This document shows positions 7,903 through 17,321 of a DNA stretch of 64,000 bases, piece by piece. Both the position numbers and the translations under genes were made by a program. The notes under the pieces were generated by a model. The model saw nothing but the letters and a program-made list of their open reading frames with translations, made no database searches and was not told the DNA's origin. The DNA comes from HK1 sp965220535. GTDB taxonomy: Bacteria; Pseudomonadota; Gammaproteobacteria; HK1. Positions within the stretch are counted from its first letter, which is position 1, and each line of letters opens with the position of its first letter. The stretch spans positions 2,852,001 to 2,916,000 of the forward strand of contig OZ244833.1 of assembly GCA_965220535.1 (NCBI GenBank), given 5' to 3'.

Positions 7903-9165
7903 GTGAACCCCGGCATCCATTTCGATTTTTCTTCTTTGCCCGACGAGACTTCCTCGTTGCGCGAGCGAGTGCGGGCTTTTATCCGCAGCGAGCGGAAGGC
8001 CGGAAGCCTTGCCGGTCGGGCAGGAGCGGGGATCAATCGTCATTGCCCCGAATTCAGCCGCCGCTGCGGGGAAGAGGGTTTTATCGGCATGACTTGGCCC
8101 GCCGCTTACGGTGGAGCCGAGCGCAGTTTTTTGGAACGCTATGTGGTGACCGAGGAGTTGTTGGCGGCCGGGGCTCCGGTCTGGGCGCATTGGGTGGCGG
8201 ATCGCCAAAGCGGCCCGATGCTGATGCGCCATGCCCGCGAATCGGTCTGCCGAAGCATCCTTCCGCGGATCGTGCGCGGCGAGTGCTATTTCTGCATCGG
8301 CATGAGCGAGCCGGATTCGGGCTCGGATCTTTATTCCGCGCGCTGCCGGGCGACGCCCGCTCCCGGTGGCTGGAGGGTCGACGGGCGCAAGATCTGGACC
8401 AGCAACGCCCATCGCTCGCATTACATGATCGCGCTGTTGCGCACCTCTCCTTGCGCTCCCGACAATCGTCGCCACGGATTGACCCAGTTTCTGGTGGCGA
8501 TGGATTCGCCGGGGATCGAGGTGCGCCCGATCGAGAATCTCACCGGCGAGGCGGATTTCAACGAGGTCGTCTTCGACGGGGTTTTCGTCCCCGAAGAGCA
8601 TCTGATCGGCGAGGTCGACGGGGCTTGGAAGCAGGCGGCAAGCGAACTCGCTTACGAGCGCAGCGGGCCGGAGCGCTTTTTGGAGACCATCTTCGTGCTC
8701 TACGAATTCGTGCGTATCGCCGGGGAGCGGCCGGACGATCGGGTGGCCGAGGGGATCGGGCGACTCGTCGCCGAGCTCTTCTCCTTGCGCGCCATGTCGA
8801 TCTCCGTCGCCGGGATGCTCGAGGAGGGGCGTCTGCCGGATGTGGAGGCGGCGGTGGTCAAGGAGCAGGGCACGAATTGGGAGCAGGCTTTGCCGGGGCG
8901 GGTGCGCGATCTCGCGCCGGCGACGGGATCGGGGTCGCTATCGCTATCGCCATCGCCATCGCCATCGCTATCGCCATCACAAGGCCTTGCCGAGGGCGCG
9001 CTTGCGGACGGCGAGGCCCGCTTCGGGGTCGTCGATCCCGGCAACCGCGTCGATTTCGAGGAGATATTGCGCTACGCCACGTTGATCGCTCCCAAGTTGA
9101 CCATCCAAGGCGGGACCCGGGAGATCTTGCGGGGCATCGTGGCTCGGGGATTGGGGCTGCGCTGA
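7903..9165 (+). CDS. acyl-CoA dehydrogenase family protein
   Basis: 420 residues, the usual size of flavin-dependent acyl-CoA dehydrogenases, which introduce a 2,3 double bond into acyl-CoA and pass electrons to ETF. Visible family features are MTWPAAYGGAERSFLERYVVTEEL (about 62-85), the mid-domain signature GMSEPDSGSDLYSARCRA, WTSNAHRSHYM, and the C-terminal KLTIQGGTREILRGIVARGLG. Start GTG 7903 has AGGGAGAGG upstream. Oddity: at about residues 344-362, in the C-terminal helical domain, a six-base microsatellite encodes an alternating Ser-Leu/Ser-Pro stretch that is not part of the normal fold. It heads a likely catabolic run with the CoA ligase and enoyl-CoA hydratase downstream. Substrate unknown. 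Confidence 0.93.
   Translation: MNPGIHFDFSSLPDETSSLRERVRAFIRSERKAGSLAGRAGAGINRHCPEFSRRCGEEGFIGMTWPAAYGGAERSFLERYVVTEELLAAGAPVWAHWVADRQSGPMLMRHARESVCRSILPRIVRGECYFCIGMSEPDSGSDLYSARCRATPAPGGWRVDGRKIWTSNAHRSHYMIALLRTSPCAPDNRRHGLTQFLVAMDSPGIEVRPIENLTGEADFNEVVFDGVFVPEEHLIGEVDGAWKQAASELAYERSGPERFLETIFVLYEFVRIAGERPDDRVAEGIGRLVAELFSLRAMSISVAGMLEEGRLPDVEAAVVKEQGTNWEQALPGRVRDLAPATGSGSLSLSPSPSPSLSPSQGLAEGALADGEARFGVVDPGNRVDFEEILRYATLIAPKLTIQGGTREILRGIVARGLGLR
8936..8980. repeat. hexanucleotide microsatellite inside the acyl-CoA dehydrogenase gene
   Basis: About seven copies of tcgcta/tcgcca in a row, coding for S-L-S-L-S-P-S-P-S-P-S-L-S-P. Because the unit is six bases, changes in copy number keep the reading frame. 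Confidence 0.88.
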
Positions 9166-9292
9166 AAACTCTTCCAAGGGGTTTTATCGCGCCCATCGCC
9201 TTTGTTCCCGTTCACCTTTGTTTCTTTGTTTCGACCGCCTGATTCGGTTCCCGGTGTCGAGTCGCAACCAACCATCGAAAAGGGATTTGCCG

Positions 9293-11620
9293 GTGCCCGA
9301 TCTCGTTCCTTTGTTTTGGCCGCGTTCGATCCTTCTCGTCGGGGCCTCTCCGGATCCGACGGTCATCCGCGGCCGCATCGTCGCCGGGCTTTTGCGGCAC
9401 GGTTTCGACGGGCCGCTGCATGCCGTCAGCCGCAGCCATGCGGAGGTCGCCGGCATTCCCTGTGTGCCGTCGATCGATGAGATTCCGATGACGGCGGATC
9501 TGGCGATCGTCACCATCCCCGCCGAGCATGTCGCCGATGCCTTGCGTTCGTGCGGTCGCAAAGGCGTCAAAGCGGCGGTCGTGATCAGTTCCGGTTTCAA
9601 AGAGGAAGGGGGCGCGAGCGGATGCGCCCGTCAGGAGGAGATCGCCCGGATCGCCCGTGAATTCGATATGGCGGTGATCGGCCCCAACGCCGAGGGCTTC
9701 CTCAACGCCCGCCTGCCGCTGGCCGCGACCTTCAGCCCCGCGGTCATGAATGTCGAGGACGGGCTCCTCCCGGCGGTGAGTCGGGCGCGCGGGATCGCGG
9801 TGGTCTCGCAAAGCGGCGGGGTCGGTTTTTCCTTTTTTCATCGCGGTCGTCCCAAATCCCTCGCCTTCAGTTTCGTTGTCAGCACCGGCAACGAGGCGCA
9901 TCTCCATGCGATGGATATTGCGGGCTATCTCCTCGAGGACGAGGGCACATCCGTCATCATCGCCTTTCTCGAGGGGGTGCGTTCGCCCTCGATGCTGCTG
10001 CGCATCGCGCGGCGGGCGGCGGCTTGCAAAAAGCCTTTGATCATCGCCAAGGTCGGACGCTCGGAGGCGGCCGCGGCGGCCGCCGCCTCCCACACCGCCT
10101 CGTTGGCGGGATCGGCTCGGGTCTACGATGCGGTTTTCGATCGCCATGGCATCGTCCACGGCGAAGATCAGGAGCAGATGGTGGATACGGCGGCGGCCTT
10201 CGCTTTTTTCGCGCATTGTTTGCCCGCGGGGAAGCGGGTGGGCATTCTCACCCCTTCGGGCGGAGCCGGAGCGTGGTTGGCCGATGTTTGCGCGCTGCAC
10301 GGTCTTGACGTGCCGCCCCTCGACGATGCCGCTCGCGCCGATATCGACGCGCTGCTTCCGGCCTACGGCACCTCCTTGAATCCGGTCGATGTCACCGCGC
10401 AGGTGATCTTCACCGTCGGCTACGCTCCGGTGCTCGAGCGGATGGCTCGCTCCGATGCCATCGACGCCATTTTGGTCGCCGGATCGCTCTCGGCATCGAC
10501 CTATATCGAGCGCGATTTCGATGCCCTGTGTCGGTTGGGGGCGAGCCTCGACAAACCGGTGATCTTCTGCGGCTACACCCGCGCCGCCCCCGAAGCGGTG
10601 CGGCTCTTGGCCGAAGCGGGCTTTCCCTGCACGACGGATATGGCCAATGCCGCCAAGGCGATCCGGGCGATGGCCGATTACCGCGAATTTCTCGAACGCT
10701 TCGATCGCGAGGGCGAGGCGAGCGAAGGGGAAGCCCTCGGCGCCGAGGCGCCCGAGCGAACTCTCGCAGTGCCGCCGGGAAGCCCGGCGGCTCCGTCGCC
10801 GTCGCTTTCTGCGGGCAGCGATTCGATCGGGGGCGAGCGCTTATCGGCAAGCGATGCCCCAAGCGATGCCCTTGAGATGCTCGGGCAAGGTCGGCGAGAC
10901 GAGGGCTCGCGCGAGTATCGAGGCTTCGTTTGCGAGCACGATACCAAGCGTCTGCTGCGAGAATCCTTGCGCGGGTGTGCGGGTGTCGATATCCCCGGCG
11001 GCATCCTCGTCGAGGATGCAAAAGCCGCGGTCGAAGCCGCGCATCGCACGGGTTTTCCCGTGGCGATCAAGATTCAGTCCGACGATATTCCCCACAAAAC
11101 CGAAGCCGGGGGCGTGGCGTTGAATGTTGCGGACGACGAAGCGGTGCGAGAAGCCGTCGAGCGGATCTTGGGGGCTGCGGCCGCCTTCGCTCCCGAGGCC
11201 GTGATTCGCGGGGTGTCGGTGGAAAGGATGCTCGCTCCGGGTATCGAGATGATCGTCGGTATCGACCGGGACCCGGATTTCGGCCCGATACTCGTTGCGG
11301 GGGCCGGCGGCCTGCTCGTCGAGTTGCTCGACGAGGTCGCGGTGAGCCCTTTGCCGATCGATCGGGCATACGCTTTGCGGATGCTGCGCCGGCTGAAAGT
11401 TCGGCGCTTGCTCGAAGGAATGCGCGGGGCGGGCCCTGCGGATATCGAGGCCTTGGTCGGATTGATGACGGCGGTGGCGGATTTCGCGAGCCGAGCGGGC
11501 GAGACTTTGGAATCGCTCGATCTCAACCCGGTGATCGTCTATCCCCGCGGCGAGGGTGTCGTCGTGGCCGATGCCGTTTTGCAGATGCGTCCCGTCGCGT
11601 CGATCGACGGCGATGGCTAG
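9293..11620 (+). CDS. acetate-CoA ligase (ADP-forming) family protein, fused alpha and beta parts
   Basis: 775 residues from GTG 9293, which has AAGGGA eight bases upstream; an upstream in-frame ATG at 9218 gives no family similarity. The N-terminal CoA-binding Rossmann domain opens with FWPRSILLVGASPDPTVIRG. Ligase domains follow (VVSQSGGVGFS; ILTPSGGAGAWLADVC), then a C-terminal ATP-grasp domain (GFPVAIKIQSDDIPHKTEAGGVALN; LDLNPVIV). The family interconverts acyl-CoA, ADP and Pi with free acid, CoA and ATP in the cytoplasm. Oddity: between ligase and ATP-grasp parts lies a low-complexity Ser/Pro/Glu/Ala linker of about 75 residues (coded near 10700-10910). Together with the flanking dehydrogenase and hydratase it suggests CoA-dependent breakdown of an organic acid. 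Confidence 0.92.
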   Translation: MPDLVPLFWPRSILLVGASPDPTVIRGRIVAGLLRHGFDGPLHAVSRSHAEVAGIPCVPSIDEIPMTADLAIVTIPAEHVADALRSCGRKGVKAAVVISSGFKEEGGASGCARQEEIARIAREFDMAVIGPNAEGFLNARLPLAATFSPAVMNVEDGLLPAVSRARGIAVVSQSGGVGFSFFHRGRPKSLAFSFVVSTGNEAHLHAMDIAGYLLEDEGTSVIIAFLEGVRSPSMLLRIARRAAACKKPLIIAKVGRSEAAAAAAASHTASLAGSARVYDAVFDRHGIVHGEDQEQMVDTAAAFAFFAHCLPAGKRVGILTPSGGAGAWLADVCALHGLDVPPLDDAARADIDALLPAYGTSLNPVDVTAQVIFTVGYAPVLERMARSDAIDAILVAGSLSASTYIERDFDALCRLGASLDKPVIFCGYTRAAPEAVRLLAEAGFPCTTDMANAAKAIRAMADYREFLERFDREGEASEGEALGAEAPERTLAVPPGSPAAPSPSLSAGSDSIGGERLSASDAPSDALEMLGQGRRDEGSREYRGFVCEHDTKRLLRESLRGCAGVDIPGGILVEDAKAAVEAAHRTGFPVAIKIQSDDIPHKTEAGGVALNVADDEAVREAVERILGAAAAFAPEAVIRGVSVERMLAPGIEMIVGIDRDPDFGPILVAGAGGLLVELLDEVAVSPLPIDRAYALRMLRRLKVRRLLEGMRGAGPADIEALVGLMTAVADFASRAGETLESLDLNPVIVYPRGEGVVVADAVLQMRPVASIDGDG

Positions 11621-11768
11621 GGCTGTTCGATTCTCGTCCCGACGACGCTATCCCGACCCTACCGCCCCGACGACGACGGTGCGAAGGATCGCTCGCAGAC
11701 GATCCTCCTCCGATTCTCGTCGATGATTCCCGTCGATGATCCCCGATCCGATACGAGGTCCTCGTCCC

Positions 11769-12602
11769 ATGCCAAGTCCCGATCCTGATCCCGCTTCCTC
11801 CGACGACACCGTCGATCTTCCGCTTCGCCCCGGCACCGATATCGCATTCGGTCTTCGCCGACATGTCGCCACCGTCGAGATCCGCCGCCCACCGAATAAT
11901 TTTTTCGACTACGAGTTGATCCGGGATCTCGCGGATATCTACGAGAGCCTGGATGCCGATCCCGATTGCCGCGCGATCGTCCTTTGCTCCAAGGGGCGTC
12001 ATTTTTGTGCCGGGGCGGATTTCAGCGCCCGCGAAAAATGGAGCCGGGAGCGGATGGACGAACAGGCGGCCAAGGTCTACGTCGAGGCGGTGCGGGTTTT
12101 TTCCTGCACCCGGCCGGTGATCGCCGCGGTGCAGGGGGCGGCGGTCGGCGGCGGGTTGGGGCTTGCGCTCTCCGCGGATTTTCGTATCGCCTGCGATCGA
12201 TCGCGCTTCGTCGCCAACTTCGCGCATTTGGGCATTCATCAGGGTTTCGGGATCAGCGTCACGCTGCCTCGACTCGTCGGAGAGAATAGGGCGGCGCGCA
12301 TGCTCTATACCGGAGCGCGTATCAAGGGGGAGGAGGCGGTGCGTATCGGCCTTGCCGATGAACAGGTCGATATCTCGGATGTGCGCACCCGGGCGCAAGC
12401 ACTGGCCGCGGAGATCGCAAACGCGGCCCCGCTGGCGGTGAGTTCGATCCGGGCCACCATGCGTCAAGGCCTGGCGGAGGCGGTTCGCAATGCCACCGAT
12501 CGAGAGCTCGCCGAACAAAGCCGCTTGCGCTGCACCGAGGATCATCTCGAGGGGGTTCGCGCGATGGCCGAACGCAGACCCGGGGATTTCAAGGGTCGTT
12601 AG
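11769..12602 (+). CDS. enoyl-CoA hydratase/isomerase family protein
   Basis: 277 residues from ATG 11769, with GAGG about nine bases upstream; the in-frame ATG 11736 would add a Pro-rich extension and has no ribosome site. Crotonase fold: CSKGRHFCAGADFSAREKW contributes the first oxyanion-hole loop, VQGAAVGGGLGLALSADFRIA the second, followed by FGISVTLPRLVG. The family hydrates or isomerises 2-enoyl-CoA in beta-oxidation-like pathways. The Glu expected after the GGGLGLAL helix in classical hydratases is not obvious (LGIHQGFGISVTLPRLVG has His-Gln), so the exact reaction is uncertain. Third gene of the co-directional acyl-CoA group. Its last 262 bp are duplicated directly downstream. Confidence 0.9.
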   Translation: MPSPDPDPASSDDTVDLPLRPGTDIAFGLRRHVATVEIRRPPNNFFDYELIRDLADIYESLDADPDCRAIVLCSKGRHFCAGADFSAREKWSRERMDEQAAKVYVEAVRVFSCTRPVIAAVQGAAVGGGLGLALSADFRIACDRSRFVANFAHLGIHQGFGISVTLPRLVGENRAARMLYTGARIKGEEAVRIGLADEQVDISDVRTRAQALAAEIANAAPLAVSSIRATMRQGLAEAVRNATDRELAEQSRLRCTEDHLEGVRAMAERRPGDFKGR

Positions 12603-12938
12603 AGGAAGGGTCGAAGAAAGGGAAGGAGTGGTCGAGAACGCGTATCGGCCTTGCCGATGAACAGGTCGATATCTCGGATGTGCGCACCCGGGCGCAAGCA
12701 CTGGCCGCGGAGATCGCAAGCGCGGCCCCGCCGGCGGTGAGTTCGATCCGCGCCACCATGCGTCAAGGCCTGGCGGAAGCGGTTCGCAAGGCTACCGATC
12801 GAGAACTCGCAGAACAAAGCCGTTTGCGCTGCACCGAGGATCATCTCGAGGGGGTTCGCGCGATGGCCGAACGCAGGCCCGGGGATTTCAAGGGTCGTTA
12901 GAGGAAGGGTCGAGGAAGGGTCGAAGAAAGGTCGAAGA
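12341..12938 (+). repeat. 299-bp tandem duplication covering the 3' end of the enoyl-CoA hydratase gene
   Basis: The sequence beginning gcgtatcggccttgccgatg at 12341 begins again at 12640, an offset of 299 bp. The unit includes the last 262 bp of the gene, its stop and about 37 bp of spacer. Copy 2 differs by scattered substitutions and by small repeats of gaagggtcga in the spacer, so the event is not brand new. Confidence 0.93.
12640..12901 (+). pseudogene. enoyl-CoA hydratase 3' fragment (second copy)
   Basis: Second copy of the duplicated gene end. It keeps an open frame of about 87 residues from IGLADEQVDISDV to MAERRPGDFKGR and the stop at 12899-12901, but lacks the whole catalytic N-terminal part. 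No start with a ribosome site is visible, so it is probably untranslated. Confidence 0.85.
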
Positions 12939-13490
12939 AAGGGAAGGGGTAGTCGAGGACACGTATCGGGATTCCTAGCCGCGGCATCGTTCTTTGTCGC
13001 TTTCCTCTTTCCTCTTCGATCTTTGGCCTCGAAAAGGGGCGCTTCGTCGCCGATGGCCCAGATCTCTTTCGACCTTTTCGACCCCCGCCGGCATACCCAT
13101 CGGGATCCGCATCGGGATCTCCAACGGTTTTCGAATCGGCTCCGATGCAAGATAGCCCCGGGCCTTATCGCTTGGCGATGATGCTTGCGAACGACGGACA
13201 GCGGGGGGACGGTTTTCGATCCCCTTTCGACGCTCGTTCTTTTTCTTGCCCGCCATCGAAAAGCGCTCTTTACGACCTTCGTTTTTCGGCGCCTTGGGAT
13301 TCGGTTCCGCTTTTTTCCATCTGACCCATCTGACCCATGCGTCGCGAACGCCATCGTCGGATGATCCGCCGCCCTTGCCGCCGGGAGCGGCGAGATTGCC
13401 CCGGGCATCGCGGCGGCGATTCGAAGGGGCCTCGAAGGTCCCGGTCTTTTCTTTGTCGAATGCGCTCGGATCGAGGGATCGGAAACCATC
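12902..13490. other. intergenic stretch; no convincing gene
   Basis: Several overlapping frames are open on both strands, including a basic 214-residue minus frame from 13619 that would overlap the TauE gene. They are rich in Arg/Lys/Pro, carry no recognisable motif and look like open shadows of GC-rich DNA. The promoter of the TauE/SafE gene should lie near its 3' end. Confidence 0.5.
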
Positions 13491-14255
13491 ATGAGCGAGC
13501 CTGTCCTTGCGCTGCTCGGCGCGATCATCGTTCTGGTCGGCCTTTTGATCGGATCCGTCGGTGTCGGCGGAGTGCTTTTGGTTCCCGCTCTCGTCCATAT
13601 CGCCGGGATGCCGATCCATGCCGCGATCGCCGCCGCGATGGCCGCCTATTTCTTAGCCGGGATGCTGGGCTCCATCGAATACGCTCGCATCGGCGCCATC
13701 GAATGGCGCGAGGTCGGATGGCTTTCTCTCGGGGCGATACCCGGAGCCTTCGCCGGCGCTTTCGCGGTGCACGCAACGGATGCTCTGCTGCTGGAATCGA
13801 TGATCGGCGCTTTGATCGTCGTCAGTGCGGTCCATGCGCTTCGTCGAAGGGATGCCCTTGCCTCCCCGCCTTTGAAACTGGGACGCCGCAGCCTTTTCGT
13901 CATCGGCGTCGTCACCGGCTTGGGTTCGGCGATGAGCGGCACCGGCGGTCCTTTGGTCTTGATCCCCTTGCTGCTTTGGCTGCGGGTGCCGGTGTTGCCG
14001 GCGGTGGGGCTCTCCCAAGCGGTGCAAATGCCGATATCCCTTTCCGCCACCGCGGGCAACCTCCTGCTGGCCGAAGTCGATTTCGAGGCCGCCGCTCTCA
14101 TCGCCGGATTGCTGATGGTCGGGGTGTGGGGCGGCGCCCGCCTTGCCCATCGCCTTCCCGGGGCGGCGATGAAACGGGCCGTTGCCGGGTTGTTGCTTTT
14201 GGTGGGGGGCTCGTTGCTCGCAAGAGCGGGCTTCGAGTTTTTCTTCCTTCGCTAA
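13491..14255 (+). CDS. TauE/SafE family sulfite/anion exporter-like membrane protein
   Basis: 254 residues, almost entirely hydrophobic, with about eight membrane segments arranged as two related halves: LLGAIIVLVGLLIGSVGVGGVLLVPAL at the start of the first and VIGVVTGLGSAMSGTGGPLVLIPLL at the start of the second, both carrying the Gly-rich turn typical of the family. Located in the inner membrane. Family members are linked to efflux of sulfite, sulfoacetate or other organosulfur compounds, but many have no known substrate. The start ATG follows directly on the 13-kb spacer without a strong ribosome site. It converges with the autotransporter gene on the other strand. Confidence 0.9.
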   Translation: MSEPVLALLGAIIVLVGLLIGSVGVGGVLLVPALVHIAGMPIHAAIAAAMAAYFLAGMLGSIEYARIGAIEWREVGWLSLGAIPGAFAGAFAVHATDALLLESMIGALIVVSAVHALRRRDALASPPLKLGRRSLFVIGVVTGLGSAMSGTGGPLVLIPLLLWLRVPVLPAVGLSQAVQMPISLSATAGNLLLAEVDFEAAALIAGLLMVGVWGGARLAHRLPGAAMKRAVAGLLLLVGGSLLARAGFEFFFLR

Positions 14256-14357
14256 TTCGCTAAGCCTCGAATCGGAAAAAGCGCATAAGCGCATTCGAAG
14301 CGGATGCGTCGTTTCGCGGTTATCGATGCGGTTTTTATAAAGATAAAGACGCGCTCG

Positions 14358-14397
14358 AAAAAACAAAGACCCGAGGGGATGCCGCCCCTCGGGTCTT
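14358..14397 (-). terminator. Rho-independent terminator of the GDSL autotransporter gene
   Basis: A 13-bp perfect stem, AAGACCCGAGGGG (14366-14378) with CCCCTCGGGTCTT (14385-14397), loop of six, followed on the minus strand by TTTGTTTTTT. It lies about 30 bp beyond the stop of the minus-strand gene. Confidence 0.93.
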
Positions 14398-14429
14398 GTC
14401 GTTCGGCCTTGAAGAGAGAGGGGCTTTTT

Positions 14430-16496
14430 TCAAAAGCCGTGGCGATATGAAAAGCCCAAGGTGAATCCCGACACTCCTTCGATGCCCAACAAGGTGCGGC
14501 CATGAAAAGCGAGCGAGGAATTCGGCGCGGCGAGTCGGCGTTCGAGCGAGAGAGAGAGCAGGCCGAAACGATTGTCGGGGTGAGGAATGTATTGCGAAAC
14601 GAGCGGCCCGGTCGTGGCGAAGGGGACGACGATATCGTCGTCGCCGAAGTCGTGCTCGTAGCTGCCGCGAATATCGAGTATCCAATCGGGCAAGGCGGAG
14701 GGACGAAAGAGGGCCGAAAGACCCAAGGACATGCGTTGCCCCTTGTAGTGCATATCGCCGACCCTTGCCGCAAGATTCGGATTCGATCCCCCGACGGCGT
14801 TTTCGGCAAAGCCGTCGATATCCACGCGCTCGAAAGCGAAGTCGATATGAGGGGCGAGGACAAAGCCGCCTTCGAAGAGGAACTGCGCCCCTAGGCCGGC
14901 CTTGGCCGTGAAGTGGTTCCCTGCGCTATCGGCATCGTAGCGGTCGAGGGCGGCGTTGACGGGCACGTTGCGCTTGATATTGTGGATATCGATCAGACCG
15001 CCCCTGACGAGCCCGTTGGCATGGAAATTCGAAGACAGCCTCGTCGCGGCGAACATGCTTGCGGAGACGAGAAAAGCGTCGAAGTCGCCCCGATCGTCTT
15101 CGTACTCGCTAAGACTCTGGCCGAAGGAGAGTCCGGCGCCGAGCAGGGTATCGGGCGTGAACATCTTGTCGGCGGCGATATTGAAACTGCGGGTGCGCGA
15201 TTCGAAACCGGGCATCACCTGCCCGTGGTCTCGGTCGAAAAAGCCGAGTTCGGTGCCGCCGTGAATCTCGATATCGCCCATCGGACGTGGTTTCCGATTC
15301 CCTTCATCGTCCCGTCGCGACATCGATTCGATGCTCGCGCGATTGTCGAGATCGATATGGCGCTGCCTCAGATCGGTCATCAGGGTCGAGGTCATGCTGC
15401 CGAGCTGGGTCACCGCGACGACGGTTCCCGCCGCCATCTGGGCAAAGGTGCCATGGAGCATCGCCGAGGGATGGATGCCGTCGGCGAAGGGGATCGTGCG
15501 ATCCGCGCCCGGCGGCGGCGGGGCGCAGCCGCTGATGGTGATATTGCCTTGGGCATCGCGCCGGTTGCAGACATTCGAGGTCGGATTTTCCGGATCGTAG
15601 GTCAGGCCGTAACGACTCGCATGATCGAGCAGATGGCTCATCGTCGCGCCGGCATCGACGATGAGCGCCCGATCGCCCGTTTTCGCTCGCCAAGTGTTGT
15701 TGTAGAGGTCGGTCAGGCGGCGCGCGTCGGCAATCGCTTGCGCCTTGGCCTCGTCGGAAAGACCGGCGGTCGAGTGATTGAAATCCGGGGTTCGGGTTAC
15801 GTCGGGAACGGTGACGGCGATGAGATTGGTCGCCCCCGCCTCGCCGAGGCGATTGATGATCTCGGCGTAGGTGTCGGCGGCGGCGCTCAACGCGGCGGCG
15901 GCGCTGGCGGTTGCCGCGTCGAGGATCTGCTGGGCGGCGGCGCCGGCGGCGGCGGTGGCCTCGGCTGGGCTCGCACCCCTTGCGATGGCGGATGCGTATG
16001 CCGCGGCCCCCGCCGCTTGGGCCGCCGTCCCGGCTTCGGCGAGGCCCGCGAGCCGGTCGCGAACGTCGTTGGCTCCGCCCCAGACGATCACCAAATCCTT
16101 TTCCGTCAGACTTCCGTTGCGATCCTCCAACAGGTTTTGCAGTTGTCCGCGAAGGTTCAAAGCCGGGTTGCCGGTGGGGACTCGGGTATTCGCCGGTATC
16201 TCCCCGGCGACTCTCGCTCCGCCTTGGGAATAGTTGGTGCCGCCGCTCGGCAGGCCGGGCAGGGCGACATTGGGAAGCATCGGCAGACCGAAGATCTTGG
16301 CGAGCTCGCCGGGATAGCTCGTTCGTCCGTCCCTCGGATCGAAGTCGGTGATCGGGCCTCCGAATGTCCCGGAATCGCTCAGGCTGTCGCCGATCACGAT
16401 GATATTGTCGAATCGCCTTTCGGCGGCACCGACGGATGAAAGGGCCGCGCCCACTATCATCAGGGCCGCGATGCGGGCGCCTACAAGCCTTTTCAT
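14430..16496 (-). CDS. GDSL (SGNH) esterase/lipase autotransporter
   Basis: 688 residues. A signal peptide at 1-25 ends near GAA. The passenger is an SGNH hydrolase: Ser38 in VIGDSLSDSG, the Gly block near GGTNYS, Asn143 in WGGANDV, and Asp339/His342 in FADGIHPS. The C-terminal 270 residues form an autotransporter beta-barrel (alternating strands, ending in the expected aromatic residue: FTLGFSYRHGF). Such proteins (EstA type) hydrolyse ester lipids at the outer membrane. Oddity: an Ala-rich insertion of about 60 residues (151-210) sits between the Asn block and the rest of the hydrolase. Start ATG 16496 (MKRLVGAR) has AGGAGGATC-like sequence upstream (GGAGGATCA). A strong terminator follows. 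It is a single-gene unit. Confidence 0.95.
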   Translation of the reverse strand: MKRLVGARIAALMIVGAALSSVGAAERRFDNIIVIGDSLSDSGTFGGPITDFDPRDGRTSYPGELAKIFGLPMLPNVALPGLPSGGTNYSQGGARVAGEIPANTRVPTGNPALNLRGQLQNLLEDRNGSLTEKDLVIVWGGANDVRDRLAGLAEAGTAAQAAGAAAYASAIARGASPAEATAAAGAAAQQILDAATASAAAALSAAADTYAEIINRLGEAGATNLIAVTVPDVTRTPDFNHSTAGLSDEAKAQAIADARRLTDLYNNTWRAKTGDRALIVDAGATMSHLLDHASRYGLTYDPENPTSNVCNRRDAQGNITISGCAPPPPGADRTIPFADGIHPSAMLHGTFAQMAAGTVVAVTQLGSMTSTLMTDLRQRHIDLDNRASIESMSRRDDEGNRKPRPMGDIEIHGGTELGFFDRDHGQVMPGFESRTRSFNIAADKMFTPDTLLGAGLSFGQSLSEYEDDRGDFDAFLVSASMFAATRLSSNFHANGLVRGGLIDIHNIKRNVPVNAALDRYDADSAGNHFTAKAGLGAQFLFEGGFVLAPHIDFAFERVDIDGFAENAVGGSNPNLAARVGDMHYKGQRMSLGLSALFRPSALPDWILDIRGSYEHDFGDDDIVVPFATTGPLVSQYIPHPDNRFGLLSLSLERRLAAPNSSLAFHGRTLLGIEGVSGFTLGFSYRHGF

Positions 16497-17321
16497 TGAT
16501 CCTCCTTGAGCGAAATTCGCCGATTGTTCGTTTTCGATTCGAAGTCAGGCGGGGTCGATTTCCGCCTTCGACTTCGATGGTGTCGACTGATGTGTCGATC
16601 CCCCCGATCCTCCCGTCCTTCTTTCGATCGTCGGCATCAGGGCGCGTCGATCTTGCGCCGGCGATGCCGGGGATTCGATACCCGGTCTGCGGGGGAAAGT
16701 ATAAGACGATGGCGATACTAATCGCTCGGCCAAGCCAAGGATCGAGGATATCGAAGCGGGTCTTCGATATCTCGGAATCGTCGAGAACCTCGAGGCATCG
16801 CAAGGGCTTTCGAGGGGCTTTCGAGGCTCGCCGAGCGGATGCCGGATGGCCAAGGCGGGGGCGATCGAAGCCGACGGGTTTTTGTCCGAGATCGAAAGGC
16901 TCGCCGGGCATGGCGAGCCGTCTTTTCCCCGATGGCGATGCCGTGGTTCTCGCTTCGATTTCGCGTATCCTTGCCTCGTCGGCCGCGAAGGGCTGCCGAT
17001 CCGCTTCGTCGAAAGCCCGCGCTTCGTCCTTGCCGCTTCGCGATGCGCCTGCTTCTTCGGCGATCCGGCGATCCGATATCCGACGGGCGACGATCGCGCT
17101 TTGCGGATATTTCGGGAGCCGAGAAGTCCCCGGCGCCGACCTTTTCCGTTTTTGAATTTATGATAGCGTTTTGCCTTCGAAGATCGCTTCGCTGCCTTGG
17201 CTTTTTGGGGCTTGCCGGCGGGGGATCGAAGCCCGAAGATCTCTTTCGTTCGATCTCTTCGTTCTTATCGAAGCGCAAGCATCGATATTTCACCGATCGA
17301 CAACCATGGGGGCTTTTATCA
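16497..17321. other. 825-bp divergent intergenic region, no gene recognised
   Basis: Lies between the divergent autotransporter and TAXI genes and must hold both promoters. Long frames exist on the plus strand, but they are Ser/Arg-rich, lack motifs and have no ribosome site that decides a start. I treat it as non-coding. Confidence 0.55.

Noticed and set aside
12975..13619. 214-residue basic minus-strand protein
   Set aside because: No motif or ribosome site, it overlaps the TauE start, and its composition is typical of non-coding GC-rich frames.
16505..17155. Possible plus-strand gene between the autotransporter and TAXI genes
   Set aside because: Ser/Arg-rich translation without motifs; the region is better explained as a divergent promoter area.
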